NCBI RefSeq assembly: GCF_030734285.1
Contig: NZ_CP132294.1
Span: 1,240,001 to 1,304,000, forward strand
Source: Natronococcus sp. AD-5
Lineage (GTDB): Archaea; Halobacteriota; Halobacteria; Halobacteriales; Natrialbaceae
Length of the DNA stretch: 64,000 nucleotides
Direction of reading: 5' to 3'
In this document: positions 53,546-62,864 of the stretch, piece by piece
Layout of the letters: each line of letters begins with the position of its first letter
How positions within the stretch are numbered: the first letter of the stretch is position 1
Made by a program: the position numbers and the translations under genes
The notes under the pieces: model-generated
Seen by the model: only the letters and a program-made list of their open reading frames with translations
Told to the model about the DNA's origin: nothing
The model's database searches: none

Positions 53546-54524
53546 GCGGTACCCCCGCGCCGACCGTCGCTCGCTCGTCGCTCCCCCGCGCTTCGATCCG
53601 CCGTGCGATCTCGAGGGCGGCGAGTCCGTCGTCGATCGTCACCGCCGGCGTCTCGCCCGTCCGGACGGCCCCGAGGAACGACGCGAGTTCGTTTCGCAGC
53701 GGCTCGACGGTGGGAACGTAGGGTCGCTCGACGAGGCTCTCGTGTTTGAAGCGGACGCCGCCGCCGCTCTCGACGTATTCGGGCACCGAGCGGCGGTGGA
53801 TCTCGATCGACTGGTCGAGGTAGTCGACCTCGACGAGACACGTTTCGGCGGTGATCTCGAGCGTTCGTACCTTCCGCTGGGTCAGTCGGCTCGCCGCGAG
53901 CGACGCCATCGCGTCCGAGAACTCGAGCAGGGCGGCGGCGTGACGATCGTCCGCGACGCTACAGCTCTCGATCGCGATCGGCTCCTCCCCGAGCAGCGCC
54001 AGCACGACGTCGATGTCGTGGACCATCAGATCGAGGACGGCGCTGTCGTCGATCCGACGAGTCGGCGGGGGGCCGAGTCGACGCGCGGTCACCCCGATGA
54101 CCGAGAGGTCGTCGAGGATGGTCTCGAGGGTCTCGACCGCGGGGTTGAACCGTTCGACGTGTCCGACCTGTACCGGAACGCCCGCCGCGGCCGCTTTCGC
54201 GCGTAGCTTCCGCCCCGTCTCGAGGTCGTCGGCGACCGGCTTTTCGACCAGCGTCGGGACGCCCGCCTCCAGACAGGCCGTCGCGACCTCGTAGTGGCGG
54301 GCGGTCGGGACGGCGACGGAGACGGCGTCGACGCGCTCGAGGAGCGTCTCGAGGGCGGTCGCCGTCGTACCGTGTTGCTCGGCGATCGCGTTCGCTCGCC
54401 CGGCGTCGACGTCGAAGACGCCGATCAGGTTCGCCGCGGCGAGTTCGTCGTACACCCGGACGTGGTGCTGGCCCATCGACCCGACGCCGATCACGCCGAC
54501 GTCGAGCGGGCGGTCATCCGCCAT
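53538..54524 (-). CDS. Gfo/Idh/MocA oxidoreductase (WbpB/WlbA-type)
   Basis: This 328-residue NAD-dependent enzyme has GVIGVGSMGQHHVRVYDEL (about 9-27), the EKPVADDL catalytic motif and VQVGHVERFNPAV. It fits the UDP-GlcNAcA 3-dehydrogenase that prepares a 3-keto sugar for amination. Neighbours are the matching dehydrogenase and aminotransferase, which supports the assignment. It overlaps them by 8 and 11 nt. Confidence 0.88.
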   Translation of the reverse strand: MADDRPLDVGVIGVGSMGQHHVRVYDELAAANLIGVFDVDAGRANAIAEQHGTTATALETLLERVDAVSVAVPTARHYEVATACLEAGVPTLVEKPVADDLETGRKLRAKAAAAGVPVQVGHVERFNPAVETLETILDDLSVIGVTARRLGPPPTRRIDDSAVLDLMVHDIDVVLALLGEEPIAIESCSVADDRHAAALLEFSDAMASLAASRLTQRKVRTLEITAETCLVEVDYLDQSIEIHRRSVPEYVESGGGVRFKHESLVERPYVPTVEPLRNELASFLGAVRTGETPAVTIDDGLAALEIARRIEARGSDERATVGAGVPHD

Positions 54525-55581
54525 AGGAAGCGATCACCTCCGTCACGCGGTCGACGTCGTCGCTCGAGAGGCCCGGATGGACCGGTATCGAGAGGACTTC
54601 GGTCGCCGCCCGCTCCGCGTTCGGCGCGTCGTGACTCACCCCGTCGTAGGCGGGCTGTTTGTGGATACACCGCGGGTAGTAGATCGCCGATCCGACATCG
54701 TGGGCCTCGAGGTGCTCTCGGAACGCCGCCCTGTCCGGAGCGCGGACGGTGTACTGGTGATAGACGTGCGTGCGACGGACAGGTTCGACCGGCGGCTCGA
54801 GTCCCGTCTCCGCGAGCGCGGCGGTGAGGCGGGTCGCGTTCGCTCGCCGGCGAGCGACGAACTCGGGAAGCCGCTCGAACTGCGCGCGACCGATCGCGGC
54901 CGCGACGTTCGTCATCCGAAAGTTGTGCCCGACCGACGCGTGCGTGTAGCCGCCGACCCGGCCGTGGTCGACGAACCGCCCGACGCGCTCGGCGACGTCC
55001 TCGCGGTCGGTCAGGACGATGCCGCCCTCGCCCGTGGTCATGTTCTTCGTCGGGTAGAACGAGAAGCAGGCGGCGTCGCCGAACGAGCCGACTCGCCGGC
55101 CGCGGTAGGTCGCGCCGTGGGCCTGGGCGCAGTCCTCGACGAGGGGTACCCCGAGGTCCGCTGCGAGTTCCGCGAAGGCGTCCACCTCCGCCGGACAGCC
55201 GTAGAGGTGAACGACGAGGATCGCGTCGACGTCCGCCGCCGCGTCGCGAGCGGCGTCGGGGTCGAGGTTGTACGTGACCGGGTCGACGTCGGCGAACGCC
55301 GGTTCGGCGCCGGCGTGTCTGATCGCGTTCGCCGTCGCGACGAACGAAAACGGGGTCGTGAGGACGCGGTCTCCCTCGCCGATCCCGAGCCCGACGAGCG
55401 CGGCGTGCAGCGCCGCCGTTCCGTTCGCGGTCGCGATCGCGCGATCGGTGCCGCAGTAGTCGGCGAACTCCCGCTCGAACGCGCGGACGACCTCGCCCTC
55501 GGCGAGCGTCCCGCTCTCGAGGACGCGCGCGACGCGGTCCGCCTCCTCGTCGCCGACGACGGGGGTGGCGATCGGGATCAT
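54514..55581 (-). CDS. DegT/DnrJ/EryC1/StrS sugar aminotransferase (WbpE/WlbC-type)
   Basis: This 355-residue PLP enzyme has NGTAALHAAL, VVHLYGCPAEV, EDCAQAHGA and FSFYPTKNMTTGEGG, whose Lys forms the aldimine. C-terminal HVYHQYTVR is typical. It should aminate the 3-keto UDP-uronic acid. Its start overlaps the acyltransferase stop by 4 nt and its end overlaps the Gfo/Idh gene. Confidence 0.9.
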   Translation of the reverse strand: MIPIATPVVGDEEADRVARVLESGTLAEGEVVRAFEREFADYCGTDRAIATANGTAALHAALVGLGIGEGDRVLTTPFSFVATANAIRHAGAEPAFADVDPVTYNLDPDAARDAAADVDAILVVHLYGCPAEVDAFAELAADLGVPLVEDCAQAHGATYRGRRVGSFGDAACFSFYPTKNMTTGEGGIVLTDREDVAERVGRFVDHGRVGGYTHASVGHNFRMTNVAAAIGRAQFERLPEFVARRRANATRLTAALAETGLEPPVEPVRRTHVYHQYTVRAPDRAAFREHLEAHDVGSAIYYPRCIHKQPAYDGVSHDAPNAERAATEVLSIPVHPGLSSDDVDRVTEVIASYGG

Positions 55582-56156
55582 GGATCGTCGTTCCCCCCTC
55601 GGAGCGACTCCGGCAGCGGTTCGTGCCTCGCCGGCACGCCGACCGCGAGCGTCTCCGCCGGCACGTCGCGGGTGACGACCGCGCCGGCCGCGACGAACGA
55701 CCCGCGGCCGACGGTGACGCCCGGCAGGATCGTCGCGTTCGCCCCGACCGAGACGTGATCCTCGAGCGTCGGTCCCTCGAGTTCCGCCTCCCGTCGAAGC
55801 GGATGGGGGTCGTTCGTCAGGACGGCGCTCGGACCGAGGAACGCGTGATCGCCGATCGCGGTCCGGGGCGGGACGTACGCCCCGGTCTGCAGACTGACGT
55901 GCGAGCCGATCGTCGCCTCCCCGTCGACGGTCGCGTTCGTCCCGACCAGGACGTCGTCGCCGATCTCGGTCCGCTCGCGGATCAGCGCGAAGTGGCCGGT
56001 TCGAAACCGGTCGCCGATGATCACGTCGTCGTAGACGATCGTCCCCGGTCTAACGACCGGATCCGACCCGATCACCGGCGGATGAGACCCGTCGCGATAC
56101 TCGTATCCGACCGTCCCCGCGATCGGCGTGCGTTCGCCTGATAGCCCCTCGCTCAT
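55578..56156 (-). CDS. Left-handed beta-helix N-acetyltransferase (WbpD/WlbB-type)
   Basis: This 192-residue enzyme has the hexapeptide-repeat fold (VVRPGTIVYDDVIIGD, IGSHVSLQTGAYVPPRT, VGANATILPGVTVGRG). It fits the acetyltransferase that completes UDP-2,3-diacetamido-2,3-dideoxy-uronic acid. ATG 56156 was chosen; 24 codons upstream are open but lack the fold. It opens the operon, preceded by the palindrome GTGTTAACAC at 56213-56222. Confidence 0.86.
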   Translation of the reverse strand: MSEGLSGERTPIAGTVGYEYRDGSHPPVIGSDPVVRPGTIVYDDVIIGDRFRTGHFALIRERTEIGDDVLVGTNATVDGEATIGSHVSLQTGAYVPPRTAIGDHAFLGPSAVLTNDPHPLRREAELEGPTLEDHVSVGANATILPGVTVGRGSFVAAGAVVTRDVPAETLAVGVPARHEPLPESLRGGNDDP

Positions 56157-56667
56157 GTCTACTCCCTCGTTCCATGGGCGGAGGCTTCCAAAAGCCGAAA
56201 AGATCGTTACGAGTGTTAACACGCTCAAGATTCGCTCAAAGGGTTCATTCGACCCACCGGAAACCGACGGGCCGATCGGTCCGGGTTTCGTCGCAGATAC
56301 GATTCAAAGTCCGGGCTCGCGAGCCGACAACTTCCGGTTACACCGGCAAAACGCTCCGTCGAGAGGATCGTTCGAGTCCCGCCGGAGGGTTTTGTCAGCG
56401 GGGCCCGCGCGAAACGCGATCGGCGGTCTCGAGCGATCGCATATCCGAATTACTCCCGCGTGGCGGAACAGAAAGGTCTCCGTCGGGCCGTGGGGAGTCA
56501 CCGCGAGCAGTCTCCGTCCGTTCGGGCCCGGTATCGATCCGTCCGCTCGGCGTTCGCACGGCGACGTAGTCGAACGAGACGGCACGCTCACCGTTCGAGT
56601 TCGAGTCCGGGAAGAAACGGAAGAAACGTCCGGTACGAAAGTCGGTTATCCGACTACCGCGTTCGCG
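56157..56667. other. Upstream region of the uronic-acid operon
   Basis: About 510 nt without a trustworthy gene. It should hold the minus-strand operon promoter. A 10-bp palindrome GTGTTAACAC (56213-56222) is a possible operator. No RNA gene or long repeat is apparent. Confidence 0.45.
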
Positions 56668-58254
56668 TTACGCCGCAACCCAGACGTTCGTCGCAGCAAC
56701 CGACGTGAACTGGACGTTCTCGTTCTGCTGCATGCTCACTTGCGCGGCGTTAGCACTGCCACCGTCGTCAGCCACTGCCAGCGCCAACTGTTGCTCGTTG
56801 ATGTTCTGTTGGGTAATGAACTGGTGCTGTTCGATCTCCGCGCTCGCGTACTGTTCGACGTCGTGCGTCTGATCGTTGTTCGCGGTGTCGTAGTCGTACG
56901 CCACACCGGCAGCGCCCTCGACGTCGTTCCCGTCCACGGTCACCGACGTACTCGTCGTCTGCGTGATGTCGTCGTGAGCGTAGCTCGGCCCTGCGTAGAC
57001 GTTGAGCGCTGACGCGTAGCCGATCTGCGCGTTCACGTTCTGCTGGTAGGCCCACTGGACGGCGGTCGCGTCACTGTCGTTCGTGGCGACCGCCATCGCG
57101 GTGTTCTGCAGGTTGACGTTGAGCTGTTCGACGGCCTGTCCCTGGGTCACTTCGGAGGTCGCTTCCTGCGAGATGCCGCCCTTGTCGGCCTTGGTGTCGT
57201 CGCCGCCGGTCGTCGATCCCTGCGTCGAGACGACGTCGCCGTGGCCGCTGCTCGCGACGTTCATCCCGGGCATCTCGGCGAGGACGTTGACGGCCTCGGC
57301 GGAGCCGAGCTGCTCGTTGATGTTGGTCTGCTCGGTGATTTGGATGGCCGTCGCGGTGCTGTCTTCGCCGACCGCGATGGCGACGGCGGCACCCTGTTCG
57401 TTGACGTTCGCCTGTTCGACGTCCTGCGCCTGCTCGACGATCGCAGTCGAGCTCTGGCTACCGTCGGGACCGCTCGCTCCCTTCTTCGGCTTGTCGCTGA
57501 ACTCGCCGTCGCCGAGGTAGACGTTGGACGCGTTCGCGGCGCCTTCCTGCAGGTTGTGGTTGGACTGCTCCGTCTGCTGGAGGGCCGTCGCTTCGCTGTT
57601 GTTCGCGGCGAGCGCGAACGCGGTGCTCTGTTCGTTAACGTTCGCCTGACTGACCTCTTGGGCCTGCGTGACGGCCGCCTCAGCCTCCTGGGTCGCGGTC
57701 AGTTCGTTCTTGTCGCCCTTGGTATCGTTGACGCCCCAGCCGTTGAACTCCTGGCCGTCACCGTTACCGAAGACGAGGTAGACGTCGCCGACGTCCTCGA
57801 ACTGGGTCTCCCGCACCTGGCCCCGGTCGTTCTCGGCCGTCGCTTCGCCCTCCTGGACGTTGGAGTTCAGCTGACTGGCCTCCTGCACGGCGGTCGCCTC
57901 TCCACCGTCGATGGAGATAGAGGTCGCCATGCCCTGTTCGTTGATGTTTACCTGCTTAACGTTCTGATACTGGACGACGTCGGAGACCGCTTCCTGACCT
58001 TCGATCGAGGGCCCGGGGTTGTTGGCTACGTGCGCGTCCAGGAACTCTTCGAGCGATTGATCCTCGAGATCCGCGCCGAAGACCAGGTACAGCTCCTCGC
58101 CGTCCTCGAGTACGTGAACCGTTTCGTCGGCGTTCTCATCGGCAGCGTCTCCTGCCGTGACTGCCGGTGCACCGACGGCCAGCATCGATATGGCGACGAT
58201 ACAGGCCATCAGAATTGTCGTAATTTGTGATCGCGTCGTACGTTGGTTTGTCAT
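56668..58254 (-). CDS. Secreted protein with five curlin-like repeat blocks
   Basis: This 528-residue protein has a Sec-type signal peptide (about 1-34). Five blocks of 45-52 residues follow, centred near 94-140, 195-246, 273-325, 369-420 and 474-526. Each block has two half-units of the form Q-x3-Q-x-N-x-N-x-Q with alternating Ala (NVNEQ, NINEQ, ATAVQ, ATALQ). The regular Gln/Asn ladder and alternating small residues resemble curli subunit repeats and imply stacked beta-strands. No cysteines remain in the mature part. There is no lipobox, LPXTG or PGF-like anchor. No secretion partner is adjacent. Amyloid formation is inference. Confidence 0.85.
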   Translation of the reverse strand: MTNQRTTRSQITTILMACIVAISMLAVGAPAVTAGDAADENADETVHVLEDGEELYLVFGADLEDQSLEEFLDAHVANNPGPSIEGQEAVSDVVQYQNVKQVNINEQGMATSISIDGGEATAVQEASQLNSNVQEGEATAENDRGQVRETQFEDVGDVYLVFGNGDGQEFNGWGVNDTKGDKNELTATQEAEAAVTQAQEVSQANVNEQSTAFALAANNSEATALQQTEQSNHNLQEGAANASNVYLGDGEFSDKPKKGASGPDGSQSSTAIVEQAQDVEQANVNEQGAAVAIAVGEDSTATAIQITEQTNINEQLGSAEAVNVLAEMPGMNVASSGHGDVVSTQGSTTGGDDTKADKGGISQEATSEVTQGQAVEQLNVNLQNTAMAVATNDSDATAVQWAYQQNVNAQIGYASALNVYAGPSYAHDDITQTTSTSVTVDGNDVEGAAGVAYDYDTANNDQTHDVEQYASAEIEQHQFITQQNINEQQLALAVADDGGSANAAQVSMQQNENVQFTSVAATNVWVAA

Positions 58255-58869
58255 CGTTTGCGTGATTTCGTTTCTGAGAGTCTTGGTTTCTGAATCGATT
58301 CGACGCGAACCGTTCTAATCCGATTACAGACATAGTTATCTGTGAGTTGAAGCGTGTACAATACGATCTACCGATCGGAAGCCGGTAATTTACAGATCGA
58401 ACGTCGCGTCTAATCGCGAGTCATCACGTTCTCGCCAGGCGAACGATCGGGAACGTGCTCGATACGGTCGGGATGTGGGACAGTAATAGCACGTCGACGC
58501 GAGAGCACCGTTGAAAGGCGTCGCACCGCGAGTACCCGCACAAGGCTTGCGGTTTCCTGGCGTTCCAGCGCGTAGATGGGACCCGTTTCGATTTAGTAGG
58601 TATAGCGTGTCATAGAATAGTCCACGTACCTGCCTTCTGGCGATGGCCTATAAGTGGATTCCGGGTCTGGAGATGCTATCTGGAACGTAAACGGCCGCGT
58701 CGAGCGGCCCGGTTCCCCAGGAGATGCAATTGCGGTTCTCGGAGAGGGCGGGACAGCGCGCGCAGTCGGACTCGAGGACGTTTCTCGAGTCGGGGAATGG
58801 AGGGTCTGACTGAGACACAACCGTGTGTGGGCCGGAGGGATTTAGGGGAGTCGGTACGCCGCGGCGCCG
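58255..58869. other. Upstream region of the curlin-like gene
   Basis: About 615 nt with no gene that I trust. It contains a solitary insertion-sequence end (58603-58617). No clear TATA element could be assigned for the curlin-like gene. Confidence 0.45.
58603..58617 (+). repeat. Solo insertion-sequence end
   Basis: TAGCGTGTCATAGAA matches the terminal inverted repeat of the IS at 59833-60905 at 14 of 15 positions. The following bases share CACGTAC with the subterminal sequence of that IS. No matching second end is seen within 250 nt. Confidence 0.55.
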
Positions 58870-59610
58870 TTACGTCTCCTCCACCGGGTGGCCGATCAGT
58901 CGTTCAACCGCCGTAATCGGTTCGCGGATACGGCCGACCAGCGTCGGGTCGCCGTACCGAACGTACCGATACTCAGGAATCGACTGCAGTTCGCGAAAGA
59001 GCTCCGTGAACGCGACGAGATCGTCCGTCTCGAAGTAGGTGATGAAATCCGCGTCATCCACGCCGCTGGCGTGGTAGAGCTGGCGCCGAACGCGGTCGAG
59101 GTACTCGAGCGTCGGCTCGACGTGATCGCGCATCAGTTCGAGCCGGTCCTCGTCCGACAGCGTCCACCAGTCGGCGGTCTTCCGGGCCGGAATGACGATC
59201 GCATACTGCGGCGGTTCTGGACCGTCGTACGTCGCCGCCTCCAGTTGGGTCTCGAGGTCGGGCGCGTCCGGCGTGTACACGGGCTCTCGGACGATTCCGA
59301 CGAACCGAAACGTTCGCCGGGAGTGCGCGCCGAGCGCCGTCCGGCGGAACGTCCGCAGAAACGCCTGCGCGGTCGCCAGTTCGCGAGCGTGGACCCGCAG
59401 CAGGTAGTCGGTCCCGCTCGTCAGCCCCTCGGTCACGTAGGCGTCTACGAGAACTCGATTCTCGTAGTCGGCGAGGAGATCCGCGATCTCGTCCGAAACC
59501 TTCGTCGGTGATTCCTCCCGCTCGCTCCTCCACGTCGGGTCGAGCGCGAACGCGGCGAACACGCCGAACACGCCCGTTTCCTCAAGCATCGGTGCACCGT
59601 GACTGGACAT
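58870..59610 (-). CDS. Chlorite dismutase-like heme-binding protein
   Basis: This 246-residue cytosolic protein of the chlorite dismutase/HemQ superfamily has YLLRVHARELATAQAFL, the PARKTADWWTLSDEDRLELMRDHV segment and late DFITYFETDDLVAFTELFREL plus VGRIREP. Haloarchaeal members bind heme and have been linked to heme synthesis. It lacks the extra monooxygenase domain of PitA-type fusions. ATG 59610 was chosen; 59589 is an alternative. Confidence 0.82.
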   Translation of the reverse strand: MSSHGAPMLEETGVFGVFAAFALDPTWRSEREESPTKVSDEIADLLADYENRVLVDAYVTEGLTSGTDYLLRVHARELATAQAFLRTFRRTALGAHSRRTFRFVGIVREPVYTPDAPDLETQLEAATYDGPEPPQYAIVIPARKTADWWTLSDEDRLELMRDHVEPTLEYLDRVRRQLYHASGVDDADFITYFETDDLVAFTELFRELQSIPEYRYVRYGDPTLVGRIREPITAVERLIGHPVEET

Positions 59611-59757
59611 GATGCGTGTCACGACGGCGACGGACAAACCGTTGGTGGAGGTCCTCGGGTCGGTCCGATCGGTCCCCCTTGCGGGGAGAGATTTCCCTGT
59701 ATTGGATGGGTTACAAGACGATAATGGCTTCAGAAGTCCTCGGCGAACTGCGCTCCG

Positions 59758-60855
59758 TCAGCGACCGAAATCAGCGACGTCGGTGTCCTTCTTAAACGGC
59801 CACTCGAGGCCGATGGACTCTTTCCGTCGGTAGGAGTGTGTCATAGAATCCATCTCATAGCTTGAGTTTCTCACAGCCCGGATCGTCTCCTCGCTCGTAG
59901 TTGGTGATTGCAATGACGAGCCGTAGGCACAATGCCAGGAACACTGCTGCGTTCGTGCGTGGACGCGGCCTCGGGCGCGGACGTACCCGAGGCCGCAGTC
60001 CTTGCAGGCATCGTTGGTTCGCTCAACTCCCGCCCGGCGGTTGTACGTCTCGTCCAAGACGGATTGTTTGAGCTGAACGTCTTCTCTGTGTTCTTCGATC
60101 CGGTCTTGGACCCTGTATTCGATGTTTTTCGGCTCGTCAGTGTTTCGCGGATTGTACGGGGCGACTGGCACGATCCCTGCGGTCAGCAGGAGGTCGTGCC
60201 AGTCAAGAATATCGTAGGCGCTGTCTCCCAGCATCCAGATCGGCGTTTCGACGGCGAGCGCGTCACACGTGACGCGCATCGGCGTCTCTTGGGATGTTTG
60301 TTTGGCCTGTGTGAACTCCGCTGCAATCGGGATCTTTGATCCGGTTGAGACGATCGTACAGCCGAAGCCGTAGTAGTACTCTTCGGCTGTTGAATCGTAG
60401 TTCCACGAGGCAGCGTTGTTGTACTGAATCGCTTCGATGTGGGTCGAATCGATGGAGTATGTCGAGTTGAGCAGGCCGCGGAAGGCGGCCTGTTCGACGA
60501 GTCGGTCGAAAACATCGTCGATAACGTGTTCGAGGTCAGTGAGAAATCGCTCAATCGTATCTCTAGACGGCGGTTTGGTGAGTCCGCAGTAGTACCAGAC
60601 AAGCGCGTGCTGGAGTTCACGTGTGACCGGTCGTGTGCCGTAGATGTTCTTGTAATAACAGTGTAGAAAGCCGCGAAAGAGATCCGGTGGCTTGTGTACT
60701 CGTGTTCGCCCCCGCTTCGAGGGGACGAACACGTCGTACTCTAGCAGAAACCCGAACTCAAGATGTTCGAACAGCGACACTGTCTCGGTAGCCGCCGCAT
60801 TCAAGAACTCGTCTACCGAAGCCATGTCTTGCAGGGTTGCGGTCGTGCTGGACAC
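59758..60855 (-). pseudogene. IS5-type transposase gene, frameshifted near its 3' end
   Basis: The frame encodes most of a haloarchaeal IS5-family DDE transposase (PPDLFRGFLHCYYKNIYG, YSIDSTHIEAIQ, MLGDSAYDILDWHDLLL, LDETYNRRAGVERTND). After RVHART the reading diverges; the usual ending (VFLALCLRL ... AITNYERGDDPG) appears in another frame. This fits a 2-nt insertion near 59945. The original stop is at 59855-59857. The shifted frame reads on through the left IS end into host DNA until 59758. GTG 60855 or ATG 60825 may start it. Probably inactive. Confidence 0.8.
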
Positions 60856-60905
60856 ACTTTCCGCACCCTGCTGCCTCGTACGTGACGCTTTCTATGACAC
60901 GCTCA
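59833..60905. mobile_element. IS5-family insertion sequence, decayed
   Basis: Terminal inverted repeats of 16 bp (59833-59848 and 60890-60905) match at 14 positions, centred on GTGTCATAGAA. The 1,073-bp length is normal for an IS5-type element. One broken transposase gene fills it. A clear target duplication was not found. It inserted just beyond the PAP2 stop codon. Confidence 0.8.
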
Positions 60906-60921
60906 GGTACCGTACTACGAT

Positions 60922-61614
60922 TCACCCCTTCCAAAGTGACGGTCTGGTAACGGCCCACCAGCCTGCGGCACCTCCGAGACAACCGATCGATGCCAGCCAT
61001 CCGTCGGTAGTCCCGCCGGTTATCAGCACCGCCAGGATTCCGAACGACGCGGCGACGGCAAACGCCCTCGTCGGCCTGTACCCTGTCAGATGCGCTGCGA
61101 GCGCGAGGTACCCGATTCCGAACCAAACCGACGCGACGACGTCGACGAGGTAGTGGACGCCGAGCGCGAGACGGGAGAAACCGACGAGTCCGATCACGAG
61201 CGTCGCTGCGGCAGCCCGTTTTCGGACCGTGAACCGTTCACCCCAGAGCGCGAGCGCGCCCCAAAAGACGGTGGCGGCCATCGTGTGGCCGCTCGGGAAG
61301 CCGCCGCCCTCTCGAGAGATCGCCTGGACGGACGACGGCGGGCGGGAGAATCCGAACGCTGACTGTAGGACCAGCGTGAGAGCGAGCCCGCCGAGGACCG
61401 CGGCGACGATGAACCCCGTCCGGTCCGATACGAGTCGATCGGATCCTCGCCGAACGGACCCGTACGCCGGCACGTCCGATAACCGTTTCAACCGGCGACG
61501 CAGGGCAGGCCACGACGAGCGACGGAGAACCGCGCATCGAACGTCTTCAGCATCGAATCGCGTTCCTTCCGCTAGCTCGCTGTCGCCGTCCGAATCGATC
61601 GAGGTCGCGGCCAC
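60922..61614 (-). CDS. PAP2-family membrane phosphatase
   Basis: This 230-residue protein has about six membrane segments. Phosphatase motifs are GGGFPSGHTMAATVFW and SRLALGVHYLVDVVA, containing the two catalytic His residues. The first PAP2 motif is only partly visible. It may dephosphorylate polyprenyl or glycerolipid phosphates, which suits a region of lipid-linked glycan genes. The IS right end lies 17 nt after its stop. Confidence 0.87.
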   Translation of the reverse strand: MAATSIDSDGDSELAEGTRFDAEDVRCAVLRRSSWPALRRRLKRLSDVPAYGSVRRGSDRLVSDRTGFIVAAVLGGLALTLVLQSAFGFSRPPSSVQAISREGGGFPSGHTMAATVFWGALALWGERFTVRKRAAAATLVIGLVGFSRLALGVHYLVDVVASVWFGIGYLALAAHLTGYRPTRAFAVAASFGILAVLITGGTTDGWLASIGCLGGAAGWWAVTRPSLWKG

Positions 61615-62087
61615 GCGAATCGTCTCGAGTCCGGTGTCGGCGGTATCGACGCAAGCGCCGATGAACTATTCCAGCTCGACGCGAAGTCACCGTGACGGTA
61701 ACTTCGTCGCTCGTCCGGACCGATAGTACTCGACGGGAAGCACGGCTCCCATCAACTCAACCGAGATCAGTTTCAACCGGTACTGCCGGGTTTTGATCGG
61801 TGAATCTCGAACACGGCGGGAATCGTGGATCTGGGCGCTATGCGCGTCTCACTACCGTGCCCGGTGGATCTGTTCGTCGTCGCAGTTTCGTTCAGTAGGC
61901 TCCGACGTGCAATCGGACGGCTCTCAGAACTCGGCCGAGTCCTGCGCGTGCTTCTCTTCTGACTAGTATACTCTTCGGGATGAGTATCACGAGAAACGGA
62001 CGGAAATCCCCTCAAGAGTGTCTCTACGCTAGTATACGGCAATTACAGGGATTACCTATTTAGCGGACTTTGGAATGGTCGTAGCAC
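61615..62087. promoter_or_regulatory. Upstream region of the sugar operon
   Basis: About 470 nt with no gene. A TATA-like CCTATTTAGC at 62054-62063 lies about 30 nt before the ATG at 62088, so the transcript is probably nearly leaderless. Nothing else is recognisable. Confidence 0.45.
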
Positions 62088-62858
62088 ATGCAAGCTGTCG
62101 TCTTATCAGCAGGGATGGGTACTCGTCTCCGCCCGCTTACCGAAGACAAGCCGAAAGCGCTCGTCGAGGTCGACGGGTGCCCGATTATCGAGGACGTCTT
62201 CGATAACCTACTCGAGATCGGCGCCGACGAGCTGATCGTCGTCGTCGGGTATCTCAAAGAGCAGATCATCGATAGGTACGGAGACTCCTACAGAGGCGTT
62301 CCGATCACTTACGCCCATCAGCGAGAGCAGCTCGGACTGGCTCACGCCATCCTCCAGGTCGAATCGTTTATCGACGACGACTTCATGCTGATGCTCGGAG
62401 ACAACGTTTTCCGGGCGAATCTCGGCGACGTCGTCAATCGACAGCAGGAAGATCGTGCCGACGCAGCCTTTCTCGTCGAGCAGGTTCCCTACGAGGAGGC
62501 CTCTCGCTACGGCGTTCTCGACACGAACGAGTACGGCGAGATCGTCGAGGTGATAGAGAAACCGGCCGAGCCGCCGTCGAATCTCGCGATGACCGGCTTC
62601 TATACGTTCACACCGGCGATCTTCCACGCCTGCCATCTCGTCCAACGGAGCGATCGCGGCGAGTACGAACTGCCCGACGCGATCGATCTCCTGATCCAGT
62701 CCGGACGGACCATCGACGCGATCCGTATGGAAGGGTGGCGCGTCGACGTCGGCTACCCCGAGGATCGGGATCGTGCGGAAGAACAGTTACGAGACCAGTC
62801 GAGCCACGCCGCTGCGACGGCGGAGACCGAACGACCGACGGGGGCCGAGGTGGACTGA
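62088..62858 (+). CDS. Sugar-1-phosphate nucleotidylyltransferase
   Basis: This 256-residue cytosolic enzyme has the nucleotidyltransferase signature SAGMGTRLRPLTEDKPKAL (about 7-25), MLGDNVF for metal binding and EVIEKPAEPPSNLAMTGFY. It makes an NDP-sugar from a hexose-1-phosphate; UDP- or dTDP-glucose is most likely but not decidable. It lacks a hexapeptide-repeat tail. Six bases separate it from the epimerase gene, so the two form an operon. Confidence 0.9.
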   Translation: MQAVVLSAGMGTRLRPLTEDKPKALVEVDGCPIIEDVFDNLLEIGADELIVVVGYLKEQIIDRYGDSYRGVPITYAHQREQLGLAHAILQVESFIDDDFMLMLGDNVFRANLGDVVNRQQEDRADAAFLVEQVPYEEASRYGVLDTNEYGEIVEVIEKPAEPPSNLAMTGFYTFTPAIFHACHLVQRSDRGEYELPDAIDLLIQSGRTIDAIRMEGWRVDVGYPEDRDRAEEQLRDQSSHAAATAETERPTGAEVD

Positions 62859-62864
62859 GCGGCG

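Noticed and set aside
58593-58820. A 75-codon minus-strand frame upstream of the curlin-like gene
   Set aside because: It includes the solo IS end and is Pro/Ser/Thr-rich without any family character.
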